DNA of 49,548 nucleotides from Fimenecus sp964457415 (GTDB lineage: Bacteria; Bacillota; Clostridia; Oscillospirales; Acutalibacteraceae). Each line of letters opens with the position of its first letter. Positions within the stretch are counted from its first letter, which is position 1. The notes below the pieces were generated by a model. It was not told the origin of the DNA. It was given only the letters and a program-made list of their open reading frames with translations, and did no database searches. The position numbers were made by a program, and so were the translations under genes. Shown here piece by piece: positions 7,579-15,154 of this stretch. The stretch is taken from contig CAYWFB010000003.1 of assembly GCA_964457415.1 (NCBI GenBank), positions 1 to 49,548 on the forward strand, read 5' to 3'.

Positions 7579-8352
7579 ATGTCTATATTACAAGTAGAAA
7601 ATATAAAAAAGAGCTTTGGTAATAACGAAGTTTTAAAAGACATCAGCTTTTCTCTTGAAAAGGGTGAGGTGTTGTCAATTATCGGCTCTTCGGGTAGCGG
7701 TAAAACAACCTTGTTGCGTTGTCTTAACTTTCTCGAAACTGCTGAATACGGTAAAATCTATGTTGACGGTGATATGCTCATAGATTTTGAAACAGATTTA
7801 GACGAAAAAGATGCACAACTTCGTAGAAAAAGACTTAATTTCGGTCTTGTGTTCCAATCGTTCAATCTTTTTCCTCAATATAGTATCTTGAAAAATCTTA
7901 CTTTGGCCGTTCAGCTTCTTGAAAATGTAAAGAAAAAGGATAAAGAAAAGCTTAAAGAGATTGATGACCGTGCAATTGAATTGCTTAAAAGGGTAGGGCT
8001 TGAAGACAAGGTCAATGCATATCCTTGCGAGCTTTCAGGTGGTCAGCAGCAGCGTGTTGCAATTGCACGTGCACTTATGCTTTCGCCAAAAATTCTTTGT
8101 TTTGATGAGCCTACAAGTGCCCTTGACCCTGAGCTTACGGGTGAGGTGCTTCGCGTAATCCGTGAGCTTAGAGATGGTAATACAACAATGATTATCGTCA
8201 CTCACGAAATGAATTTTGCAAAGAATGTATCTGACAAGGTTATTTTTATGGCAGATGGCATTATTGAAGAGATGGGCACGCCCACAGAAATTTTTGAAAA
8301 TCCCCAAAGTCAGCGACTTAAGGACTTCTTGAGTTCATCATTAAAAGATTAA
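7579..8352 (+). CDS. Polar amino-acid ABC transporter ATPase (GlnQ-like)
   Basis: Cytoplasmic ATPase that drives the upstream permease. It has Walker A GSSGSGKTT, Q-loop VFQSFNLFPQY, signature LSGGQQQRVAIARAL, Walker B ILCFDEPTSALDPE and H-loop IVTHEMNFA. At 257 residues it is slightly longer than GlnQ because of a charged insertion around DGDMLIDFETDLDEKDAQLRRKR and LENVKKKDKEKLKEIDDR. It is the last gene of the operon and a terminator follows directly. Confidence 0.94.
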   Translation: MSILQVENIKKSFGNNEVLKDISFSLEKGEVLSIIGSSGSGKTTLLRCLNFLETAEYGKIYVDGDMLIDFETDLDEKDAQLRRKRLNFGLVFQSFNLFPQYSILKNLTLAVQLLENVKKKDKEKLKEIDDRAIELLKRVGLEDKVNAYPCELSGGQQQRVAIARALMLSPKILCFDEPTSALDPELTGEVLRVIRELRDGNTTMIIVTHEMNFAKNVSDKVIFMADGIIEEMGTPTEIFENPQSQRLKDFLSSSLKD

Positions 8353-8356
8353 AATT

Positions 8357-8385
8357 AATCCTCTGCGTTGCAGAGGATTTTTCTT
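8357..8385 (+). terminator. Terminator of the polar amino-acid ABC operon
   Basis: A perfect 10-bp stem AATCCTCTGC/GCAGAGGATT with loop GTT, followed by a T tract (TTTTTC), four bases after the stop codon. Confidence 0.9.
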
Positions 8386-8412
8386 GTATTAAGTTATATT
8401 TTATGGTAATAT
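8384..8412 (+). promoter_or_regulatory. Promoter of the cohesin-domain protein gene
   Basis: TTGTAT (8384-8389), a 17-bp spacer and TAATAT (8407-8412). The transcript would begin just at the GGTGAT ribosome-binding site, giving a very short leader. Confidence 0.5.
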
Positions 8413-8428
8413 GTATTTGGTGATAATT

Positions 8429-9154
8429 ATGAAAAAATCAATTTCTTTAATTTTAACATTAATTATATTAATTTCTGCATTTTCTTTTTATGCTTTTGCT
8501 GAATCGAAGGTAGAATTATCCCTCACAAGTGAAACGGTTTATGCAGGTGAAGAGTTTACTCTTAATCTTTTTATCAGTGATAACTCAAAAATGAGCGGTG
8601 CGGTAATTGATATAAACTACGATAAAAATGTCCTTGAATACGTGTCGGCGGAGCAGGGGGCAATTCTTGACCGGAGTGCCAATATCAGTATTAAGAATAT
8701 TGAGGGCGAAAAATCAAAGGTGCGTTTTACTTATCTTGCACCCAGCTCCTCTGTTACCTCGGAGGGCGTAATTATGTCAATCACATTAAAGTCACTTCCA
8801 AACGCTACCGGTAATACTGAGATAACCTTAACAATTCCTAATGCAGCTGATTTCATTACACAGGATTTGGAAAAGATTTCTTATGAGGTAAGTAATTCTG
8901 TTGTGAAAATTATCAACACAACTTACGTTGAGCAGAGCGAAGAAGATACTTCATCAACAACAGAAAACATTTCTCAATCAACCGAAGCTGATATTTCACA
9001 ATCCACCACAGAGCAAGAATCAAATAATAACAATGCCAACAGTGATAACGATAATGGTGATAATATTATAATAATTGTTTTACTGGTAGCAGGACTTATT
9101 TTTATTACTGTAGGTGTTGTAATGCTTGTGGTAAGTAAGAAGAAAAAGGAATAG
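8429..9154 (+). CDS. Membrane-anchored protein with one cohesin-like domain
   Basis: Predicted cell-surface protein of 241 residues. A signal peptide (LILTLIILISAFSFYAFA) is followed by one ~135-residue cohesin-type beta-sandwich (VELSLTSETVYAGEEFTLNLFIS, MSGAVIDINYDKNVLEYVSAEQG, VIMSITLKSLPNATG). Next comes a Ser/Thr/Asn/Glu-rich linker, then a C-terminal membrane helix (IIIIVLLVAGLIFITVGVVMLVV) and a KKKKE stop-transfer tail. Cohesins bind dockerin modules of secreted enzymes. No dockerin is visible in this window, so the partner is unknown. ATG 8429 follows GGTGAT; the upstream ATG at 8411 lies in the promoter. Confidence 0.8.
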   Translation: MKKSISLILTLIILISAFSFYAFAESKVELSLTSETVYAGEEFTLNLFISDNSKMSGAVIDINYDKNVLEYVSAEQGAILDRSANISIKNIEGEKSKVRFTYLAPSSSVTSEGVIMSITLKSLPNATGNTEITLTIPNAADFITQDLEKISYEVSNSVVKIINTTYVEQSEEDTSSTTENISQSTEADISQSTTEQESNNNNANSDNDNGDNIIIIVLLVAGLIFITVGVVMLVVSKKKKE

Positions 9155-9191
9155 TTTTTCTTTCATCGCATATTATTTAGCGGTGATGCAA

Positions 9192-9302
9192 GTGAAAAGG
9201 TACATAACAGAAAACGAAAAACTGGATATATTGGTCCACTTGATTGTGAACGGTTATCTAACAAAAAATCAAATTAAAGCAATAATAAAGCGAGGTAATT
9301 GA
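9192..9302 (+). CDS. Possible 36-residue small protein
   Basis: A GTG start with a GGTGAT ribosome-binding site about 5 bases upstream, the same arrangement used by neighbouring genes. It encodes MKRYITENEKLDILVHL followed by IVNGYLTKNQIKAIIKRGN. It is highly charged and predicted mostly helical, with a GYLTKNQI turn. Its stop codon falls in the loop of the following terminator. An in-frame ATG at 9186 is the alternative start. No family is recognised. Support is limited to the start signals and the terminator. Confidence 0.4.
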   Translation: MKRYITENEKLDILVHLIVNGYLTKNQIKAIIKRGN

Positions 9303-9320
9303 AACTACCTCGCTTTGTTT
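9287..9320. terminator. Bidirectional terminator
   Basis: A perfect 11-bp stem AAAGCGAGGTA (9287-9297) / TACCTCGCTTT (9306-9316) with an 8-base loop, then GTTTT on the plus strand and ATTATT on the minus strand. It separates the small ORF from the convergent flavin reductase-rubredoxin gene. Confidence 0.85.
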
Positions 9321-9931
9321 TATTCAATTGGCTCAAAATCCTCTGCACCATGCTTGCATAGCGGACAAATGAAATCGGGAGGCAATTCCTCACCCTCATA
9401 AACATAGCCACAGATTTTGCAAATATAACCCTTTTTCTTTTTTGGAACTTCGGGCTTGGGTTTGATATGGTCAAAGTAATATTGATATGTGGCAGAGGGC
9501 GCATCCGACAAGGTTTCTGCCTCGGTAACATCTGAAATGAATAGCAGGTGAGTGCCACAGTCAATTATATCTGTTACTGTGCAAGAAATATATGCGTTTG
9601 TTCCTTCACAGATGAAATAAGTTCCGTTTTCTGTGCGGTAATGGTCGTTATGACCCGCAAATTTATCCTCATCTCTGCCACTTACAAATCCAAATCTTTT
9701 AATAATATCAAAGGTGGCATCTGTTGAAAGTACAGAAATAGTAAATTTCTTTGTTCTTTCAAGCATTTCACAGGTTAGATTGTTTTTGTTGACGGCTATT
9801 GATATTCTTTTTGGACTATCCGTAACCTGAGTGGCAGTATTGATAATACATCCGTTATCCTTGCCGTTTTCGTGTACAGTAAGTACAAATAAACCATAGC
9901 TTAATTTGAACATTGCTTCGTTTCTTATCAT
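9320..9931 (-). CDS. Flavin reductase-like/rubredoxin fusion (high-molecular-weight rubredoxin type)
   Basis: Redox protein with two modules. Residues 1-~155 match the FMN-binding flavin reductase-like fold (FKLSYGLFVLTV, GCIINTATQVTDSP, ISIAVNKNNLTCEML, FTISVLST). Residues ~166-203 form a compact rubredoxin with two CxxC iron ligands (YICKICGYVYEG and FICPLCKHG). A Lys/Pro linker joins them. The arrangement matches Hrb-type proteins that pass electrons from NAD(P)H to flavodiiron proteins or similar acceptors in O2/NO defence. The partner is not nearby, so the role is inferred. The ATG has AAAGGAGA upstream. Confidence 0.88.
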   Translation of the reverse strand: MIRNEAMFKLSYGLFVLTVHENGKDNGCIINTATQVTDSPKRISIAVNKNNLTCEMLERTKKFTISVLSTDATFDIIKRFGFVSGRDEDKFAGHNDHYRTENGTYFICEGTNAYISCTVTDIIDCGTHLLFISDVTEAETLSDAPSATYQYYFDHIKPKPEVPKKKKGYICKICGYVYEGEELPPDFICPLCKHGAEDFEPIE

Positions 9932-10023
9932 AACAACATCTCCTTTAAATTATTGTAACACATTTTATTTGTATAGTATACATTTTTTCTTGCAATTTAT
10001 TGTATTGTAACGAAATTTTCAGA

Positions 10024-10052
10024 TTGACAAAAATCTACAAATATGGTATCTT
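10024..10052 (+). promoter_or_regulatory. Promoter of the NhaC-like antiporter gene
   Basis: TTGACA (10024-10029), a 17-bp spacer and TATCTT (10047-10052). The gene's ribosome-binding site AAAGGAG follows at about 10104. Confidence 0.7.
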
Positions 10053-10118
10053 TTACTCTGTATTATTAGTATATTGTGTGTTTGTTTTTTCTCAATATGC
10101 TTTAAAGGAGTTGCTTAA

Positions 10119-11894
10119 ATGAAACGCAAATTAAATAGTAAAATTATTTCAATTTTAGCTATTACTTTAGTTCTCGTTTCGGTAATGTCATTTATGTCAT
10201 TTGCAAGCGACGGCAGTGCAGATTCTGCTACAATGATTGATTGTTCTGCTTGCGAAGGAACGGGATATACCGTTACTTGCGGCGAGTGTGAGGGTGTTGA
10301 CATTGTGTGTACTGATTGTGGTGTAGCAACCAATGTATGCGCTGATTGTACCGGTAGCGGTCAAGTTAAGGCACCAACAAGATTTTACTCAACAATTTTC
10401 TCACTTCTTCCTCCCGTAATTGCCATTGCATTGGCACTTATTACAAAAGAGGTATATTCTTCATTGTTTGTTGGTATTGTCGTGGGTGGTGCCCTCTATG
10501 CAGTTGGACCTAATGGTTTCAGTTTTGAAACAATGTTCAACACAATTATGACCGACGGTTTTATCGGTAAACTTGCAGATACTTGGAATATGGGTATTAT
10601 CATTTTCCTTGTTGTTCTGGGTGTTATCGTTGTTCTTATGAACAAGGCAGGTGGTAGCCGTGCATATGGTGAGTGGGCAAAGAAAAAGATTAAGTCAAGA
10701 AAAGGTGCATTGCTTGCAACATTTGGACTTGGTGCATTAATCTTCGTTGACGACTATTTCAACTGCCTTACAGTTGGTAGTGTTATGCGTCCTGTGACAG
10801 ATTCTCACAAGATTTCACGTGCAAAGCTCTCTTACATTATTGACGCAACTGCAGCACCTGTTTGTATTATCGCACCCATCTCTTCATGGGCGGCAGCAGT
10901 AAGTGGCGTTGTTGAGGGTACAGATGGTCTTGAACTCTTTATCAAGACAATTCCCTTTAACCTTTATGCTTTGCTTACAATTGCAATGGTTGTTATGGTT
11001 TCAGCACTTAATATTGATTTTGGTCCTATGAGAAAGCACGAAAATAATGCTTTGAATGGTGACCTTTACACAACAGATGCAAGACCTTATGCAAATGTTG
11101 ATGAAACTCCCGTTTCGACAAGAGGTAAAGTTATTGACCTTATTCTTCCTGTTGTAATACTTATTGTTTCCTGTATTTTAGGTATGGTTTACACCGGCGG
11201 ATTATTCTCAGGTGAAAACTTTATTGATGCATTTGCTAACTGCGATGCCGCTTATGGCTTGGCACTTGGCTCAATTGGCGCTCTCATCATCGTTATTGCG
11301 TACTTTATGATTAGACGTGTTCTTAGCTTTAAAGACTGTATGGAAGCTATTCCTGACGGCTTTAAGGCAATGGTGCCCGCAATTCTTATCCTTACATTTG
11401 CATGGACACTCAGTGCAATGACAAATAACCTCGGTGCAGACGTATTTGTTGAGGGCCTCGTTGACGCAACAGCCGGTAAGCTTACTTACTTCTTGCCCGC
11501 AATCCTCTTCCTTGTCGGTACTCTTCTTGCATTTGCAACAGGCACATCATGGGGTACATTCGGTATTCTTATTCCAATTATCGTACCGCTCTTTTCATCA
11601 ACAGACACAATGCTTGTTGTTTGTATCGCAGCTTGTCTTGCAGGTGCAGTTTGTGGTGACCACTGCTCACCCATTTCAGACACAACAATTATGGCATCAA
11701 CAGGCGGTCAGTGTGACCACGTTAACCACGTTTCCACGCAGTTGCCTTATGCACTGACTGTTGCAGGTGTTTCTTTTGTTGGCTACTTGATTGCAGGCTT
11801 TGTGCCCAACGCCCTTGTAGTTCTTCCTGTATCACTTGCTCTTCTTGCTGGCATTCTTCTTATTATTAAGTTCGTTACCAAGAAAAAGGCATAA
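10119..11894 (+). CDS. NhaC-family Na+/H+ antiporter with N-terminal DnaJ-like cysteine cluster
   Basis: A 591-residue polytopic membrane protein. After a signal-like helix (residues ~9-29) comes a Cys cluster at residues 42-77: CSAC, CGEC, CTDC and CADC, four CxxC pairs; the first and last fit the DnaJ CxxCxGxG repeat. The rest, from about residue 90, is an NhaC-type antiporter (about 11 helices) with GALIFVDDYFNCLTVGSVMRPVTD, ATAAPVCIIAPISSWAA, TGTSWGTFGILIPI and GDHCSPISDTTIMAS. The family exchanges Na+ for H+ or organic ions. The Cys domain is not part of ordinary NhaC proteins and should be extracytoplasmic. It is monocistronic, with its own promoter and terminator. Confidence 0.87.
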   Translation: MKRKLNSKIISILAITLVLVSVMSFMSFASDGSADSATMIDCSACEGTGYTVTCGECEGVDIVCTDCGVATNVCADCTGSGQVKAPTRFYSTIFSLLPPVIAIALALITKEVYSSLFVGIVVGGALYAVGPNGFSFETMFNTIMTDGFIGKLADTWNMGIIIFLVVLGVIVVLMNKAGGSRAYGEWAKKKIKSRKGALLATFGLGALIFVDDYFNCLTVGSVMRPVTDSHKISRAKLSYIIDATAAPVCIIAPISSWAAAVSGVVEGTDGLELFIKTIPFNLYALLTIAMVVMVSALNIDFGPMRKHENNALNGDLYTTDARPYANVDETPVSTRGKVIDLILPVVILIVSCILGMVYTGGLFSGENFIDAFANCDAAYGLALGSIGALIIVIAYFMIRRVLSFKDCMEAIPDGFKAMVPAILILTFAWTLSAMTNNLGADVFVEGLVDATAGKLTYFLPAILFLVGTLLAFATGTSWGTFGILIPIIVPLFSSTDTMLVVCIAACLAGAVCGDHCSPISDTTIMASTGGQCDHVNHVSTQLPYALTVAGVSFVGYLIAGFVPNALVVLPVSLALLAGILLIIKFVTKKKA

Positions 11895-11906
11895 TTCAAT
11901 AAAAGT

Positions 11907-11943
11907 TAAAATCACCTTATCCAAGCGGATAGGGTGATTTTTT
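11907..11943. terminator. Bidirectional terminator between the antiporter and nadE
   Basis: A 15-bp stem with one G-T wobble (11908-11922 / 11927-11941) and loop AAGC, with A and T flanks on either side. The genes on both sides converge on it. Confidence 0.9.
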
Positions 11944-11947
11944 ATAC

Positions 11948-13687
11948 TTAAAACTTCATCCATTCATTAAAGCAAGCGTCCGATGGCATTGCCCATGCAC
12001 CGCGGGGTGAGAGTGATACTGAGCCAATCTTTGGTCCGTCAGGTGAGCAGGAGCGCTTAAACTGACTTACAAAAAATCTTCTCAAAAAGATTTCAAGCCA
12101 ACGGCGCAACTCCTCCTCGGTGTAGATTCCTTTAAATGCTTGTTTTGCAGAAAGCCATAATTTTTCGGGTTTTGTGCCGTTGCGAATAAAATGATACAGA
12201 TAATAGTCGTGTACCTCATAAGGACCAAGCGTATTTTCCGTTTTTTGCTCCATTTTGCCGTTTTTATCGGGAGGTAGTAGCTCGGGACTAATCGGGGTGT
12301 CAAGCACACTGTAAAGGATTTTAGCGGTATTCTCGTCACTGTTATCTGCTACATAGTGCACAAGGTGTTGCATAAGCGTTTTTGGCACAGATGCATTCAC
12401 ACCATACATGCTCATATGGTCGCCGTTATAGGTGCACCAACCAAGCGCCAATTCGCTCAAATCACCCGTGCCAACAAGCAACGCACCGATTTTGTTGGCG
12501 TAATCCATTAAAATTTGTGTGCGTTCTCTTGCCTGGGTATTTTCATAAGTAACATCGTGAATATCAGCATCGTGCCCGATGTCTTCAAAATGCAGTAAGC
12601 ACGCATTTTTGATATTGATTTCTTTAAGTGTTGCACCAACAGATTTTACAAGCTTGCAGGCATTTGTATAGGTTAAATCAGTTGTACCAAAGCCCGGCAT
12701 TGTAATACAGATGATGTTTTCTACAGAATATCCAAGCTTTTTCATTGTTTTTACAGAAACAAGTAATGCAAGAGTAGAGTCAAGCCCGCCGGATATGCCC
12801 AAAACAAGCTTTTGAGTATGTGTGTGCAACATTCTTTTTGCAAGTCCCGTGCTCTGAATTGCCAAAATTTCCTCACAACGTTCAGTTAATTCATTTTTAT
12901 CACTTGGAATAAAAGGATGAGGGTCATTTGCATTTGCTTTATAATTTTTAACATCATTTAAAGTTGATTTGCAGGTGCAATTTGCAATGTTAATCTCATT
13001 AATTATCATTTCGCTTTCAAATGAAAATCTTTTGCCCTCTGAAAGAATTCTGCCGTTTTCTGCAATAATGCAGGCACCTGAATAAACTGCATCAGTTGTG
13101 GATTCTCCCGCACCCACAGAGGTATAAATAAATCCGCAACCTAAGTTTTCAACACAATTCTTAAAATACTTATATTTTGTAACCTCACTACCTACGGCAG
13201 AAACATTAATCACAAAGCTTGAAGATATATTTTCTACAGCATTTTCACCAATAACAAGTGAAAAGGGGAGTTCTGCAGAATTATCATATTGATATTCATT
13301 TCCATCAGCAAACCATCGTTTTTCCGCAAGAGAAAGGTTAGTTTTAGCTACACTATATATAACTTTTCCGTCAGTAATAACAAGACCGCAATTAAAAAGC
13401 TTACCGTTATTTTCAATGGGTGCACCAATAACAACATAGCCATTATATTCTCTTGTTGACTGACAGATTTTACGAATTCCACTGTTACAAGCTTCAATTA
13501 AAAGCTCCTGCATAAACAAATCACCGCAGGTTGCCCCACATACGCAAAGCTCCGGAAAAACTATAATTTCACAATTCTCTGCTATTGCTTTTTCAATCAT
13601 ATTTATTATTTCATCACAATTTGCCGTAACATCAGCAACTGAAATCTTCGGCGATATGGATGCAATTTTGTAAATTTCTTTTGACAT
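11948..13687 (-). CDS. nadE: NAD+ synthetase, fused glutaminase-type, with glutaminase nucleophile missing
   Basis: Makes NAD+ from nicotinate adenine dinucleotide, ATP and a nitrogen donor. The C-terminal synthetase half has the ATP pyrophosphatase loop SGGLDS (299-304), MPGFGTTDLTYTNA, GTGDLSELALGWCTYNGDHMSMYG and the tail FKRSCSPDGPKIGSVSLSPRG. The N-terminal nitrilase-like half keeps Glu46 (FPELC) and Lys115 (AKTNLS). The ICEDLW segment with the catalytic Cys is replaced by VIGEN around residue 147, and no Cys lies between residues 100 and 178. ATG 13687 is used because a promoter -10 box sits at 13718-13723, upstream of which the frame is still open. It is 579 residues long. Confidence 0.9.
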   Translation of the reverse strand: MSKEIYKIASISPKISVADVTANCDEIINMIEKAIAENCEIIVFPELCVCGATCGDLFMQELLIEACNSGIRKICQSTREYNGYVVIGAPIENNGKLFNCGLVITDGKVIYSVAKTNLSLAEKRWFADGNEYQYDNSAELPFSLVIGENAVENISSSFVINVSAVGSEVTKYKYFKNCVENLGCGFIYTSVGAGESTTDAVYSGACIIAENGRILSEGKRFSFESEMIINEINIANCTCKSTLNDVKNYKANANDPHPFIPSDKNELTERCEEILAIQSTGLAKRMLHTHTQKLVLGISGGLDSTLALLVSVKTMKKLGYSVENIICITMPGFGTTDLTYTNACKLVKSVGATLKEINIKNACLLHFEDIGHDADIHDVTYENTQARERTQILMDYANKIGALLVGTGDLSELALGWCTYNGDHMSMYGVNASVPKTLMQHLVHYVADNSDENTAKILYSVLDTPISPELLPPDKNGKMEQKTENTLGPYEVHDYYLYHFIRNGTKPEKLWLSAKQAFKGIYTEEELRRWLEIFLRRFFVSQFKRSCSPDGPKIGSVSLSPRGAWAMPSDACFNEWMKF

Positions 13688-13717
13688 AAGCACTATCCTT
13701 TCAGCAAGGTTCACTTT

Positions 13718-13746
13718 ATTATATACCAATAATTGTCCATAATCAA
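13718..13746 (-). promoter_or_regulatory. Promoter of nadE
   Basis: Minus strand: TTGATT (13746-13741), a 17-bp spacer and TATAAT (13723-13718), directly behind the upstream terminator. Confidence 0.7.
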
Positions 13747-13748
13747 GA

Positions 13749-13779
13749 AAAAATAGGGTTACCGCAACGGTAACCCTAA
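13749..13779 (-). terminator. Terminator of the liv/cytidylate kinase-like operon
   Basis: An 11-bp stem TAGGGTTACCG (13754-13764) / CGGTAACCCTA (13768-13778) with a 3-base loop. Read on the minus strand it is followed by a T6 tract. Confidence 0.9.
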
Positions 13780-13782
13780 AAT

Positions 13783-14409
13783 TTATTTTACATTTTTAAG
13801 TACATCAATGTGAGCCATAATTGCTTTTACGCAACCATCAAATCCTAAATCAGCTGAATTAAGGCATAAGTCATAATTTCTGACATTATCCCATTCGCGA
13901 CAAGTGTAATATTTATAATGCTCGCTACGATGATTGTCAATTTTGCGGATTTTCTTGTCAGCATCCTTTTCCGAAAGTGCAAACATATCCATAACTGTCT
14001 TTACACATTCGCTGTGCGGTGCCCAAACGAAAACCTTTAATACATTGGGCTCGTTTTCAAGAATGAAATCAGCACATCTGCCAATAATTACGCAAGATTC
14101 TTTTTCAGCAAGTTCCTTGATGATTTTTGCCTGATAATTGAAAAGATTTTCTTTCGAAACAAAATCATTTTTTTCTGGGGAGATTAGTCCACCCATATAT
14201 TTGCGAGTAGAGGGGTCAAACAAACCCTTGTGAACATCTTCATCGTTTTTAAGGAACAAACTCAGGTTTATGCCACTGTCTTCTGAAGCAAGCTCAAGGA
14301 TTTTGCGGTCATAATAAGGAATATTCATTTCCTTAGCTAACATTTTTCCAATTGTTTTACCGCCACTACCGTAGCCACGACCAATGGTAATAACTATTTT
14401 GCTATCCAT
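13783..14409 (-). CDS. Cytidylate kinase-like family protein
   Basis: A 208-residue P-loop protein of the cytidylate kinase-like family common in Clostridia. It has ITIGRGYGSGGKTIGKMLA (phosphate loop), MNIPYYDRKILELASEDSG, CVIIGRCADFIL and a C-terminal lid-like segment with IRKIDNHRSEHYKYYTCREW. True Cmk enzymes phosphorylate CMP/dCMP; this subgroup's substrate is not established, so no symbol is given. It begins 18 bases after livF and shares that operon's terminator. Confidence 0.82.
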   Translation of the reverse strand: MDSKIVITIGRGYGSGGKTIGKMLAKEMNIPYYDRKILELASEDSGINLSLFLKNDEDVHKGLFDPSTRKYMGGLISPEKNDFVSKENLFNYQAKIIKELAEKESCVIIGRCADFILENEPNVLKVFVWAPHSECVKTVMDMFALSEKDADKKIRKIDNHRSEHYKYYTCREWDNVRNYDLCLNSADLGFDGCVKAIMAHIDVLKNVK

Positions 14410-14427
14410 AATTGACCACCTTTCAAA

Positions 14428-15141
14428 TCATTCACTTAAATAAGCTTTTTTAACTGATTCGTCATTCATAAGGTCTTTTGCATCGCCTGAAAGAGCAATG
14501 CTACCGGTTTCAAGAACATAGGCTCTGTCCGCAATTGAGAGTGCTTTTTTAGCATTCTGCTCAACAAGAAGAACTGTTGTTCCGCCATCGTTGATTACCT
14601 TGATAATGTCAAAGATTTCTGAAACAAGCAGGGGTGAAAGACCCATTGAAGGCTCATCCATCAGAATGAAATCGGGCTTTGACATAAGCGCTCTGCCCAT
14701 TGCAAGCATTTGCTGTTCACCGCCTGAAAGAGTACCGGCAATCTGATTTTTTCTTTCTTCAAGACGCGGAAATCTCTCATAAACATATTTTAAGGATTTC
14801 TCAATTTCGGTCTTATCCTTACGTGTGTATGCTCCTAATTTGATGTTATCAAGAACAGTGAGCTGAGAGAAAATTCTTCTTCCCTCGGGAACATGCGCCA
14901 TACCCATAGAAACGATTTTATGAGCAGGGATTTTAGTAATATCATTATCATTGTAAATGATTGACCCGGATTTTGGTTTTATAAGACCTGTTACAGTGTG
15001 AAGAATTGTGGTTTTACCGGCACCGTTAGCACCGATAAGAGCAACTATTTCACCCTTGTTAACTTCAAAAGAAACACCTTTTAAAGCCTTGATTACGCCA
15101 TAATATACTTCAATATTATCTACTTTTAAAAGTGGTGCCAA
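14428..15141 (-). CDS. livF: Branched-chain amino-acid ABC transporter ATPase LivF
   Basis: One of the two cytoplasmic ATPases of the Liv (HAAT) transporter. Walker A is GANGAGKTT, the LivF-type segment AHVPEGRRIFSQLTVLDNIKLGAY is present, the signature is LSGGEQQMLAMGRALM, Walker B is FILMDEPSMGLSPLL and the H-loop region is VLLVEQNAKKAL. The 237-residue length is normal. It follows livG after 13 bases. Confidence 0.95.
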   Translation of the reverse strand: MAPLLKVDNIEVYYGVIKALKGVSFEVNKGEIVALIGANGAGKTTILHTVTGLIKPKSGSIIYNDNDITKIPAHKIVSMGMAHVPEGRRIFSQLTVLDNIKLGAYTRKDKTEIEKSLKYVYERFPRLEERKNQIAGTLSGGEQQMLAMGRALMSKPDFILMDEPSMGLSPLLVSEIFDIIKVINDGGTTVLLVEQNAKKALSIADRAYVLETGSIALSGDAKDLMNDESVKKAYLSE

Positions 15142-15154
15142 AGTTTTGCCCTCC

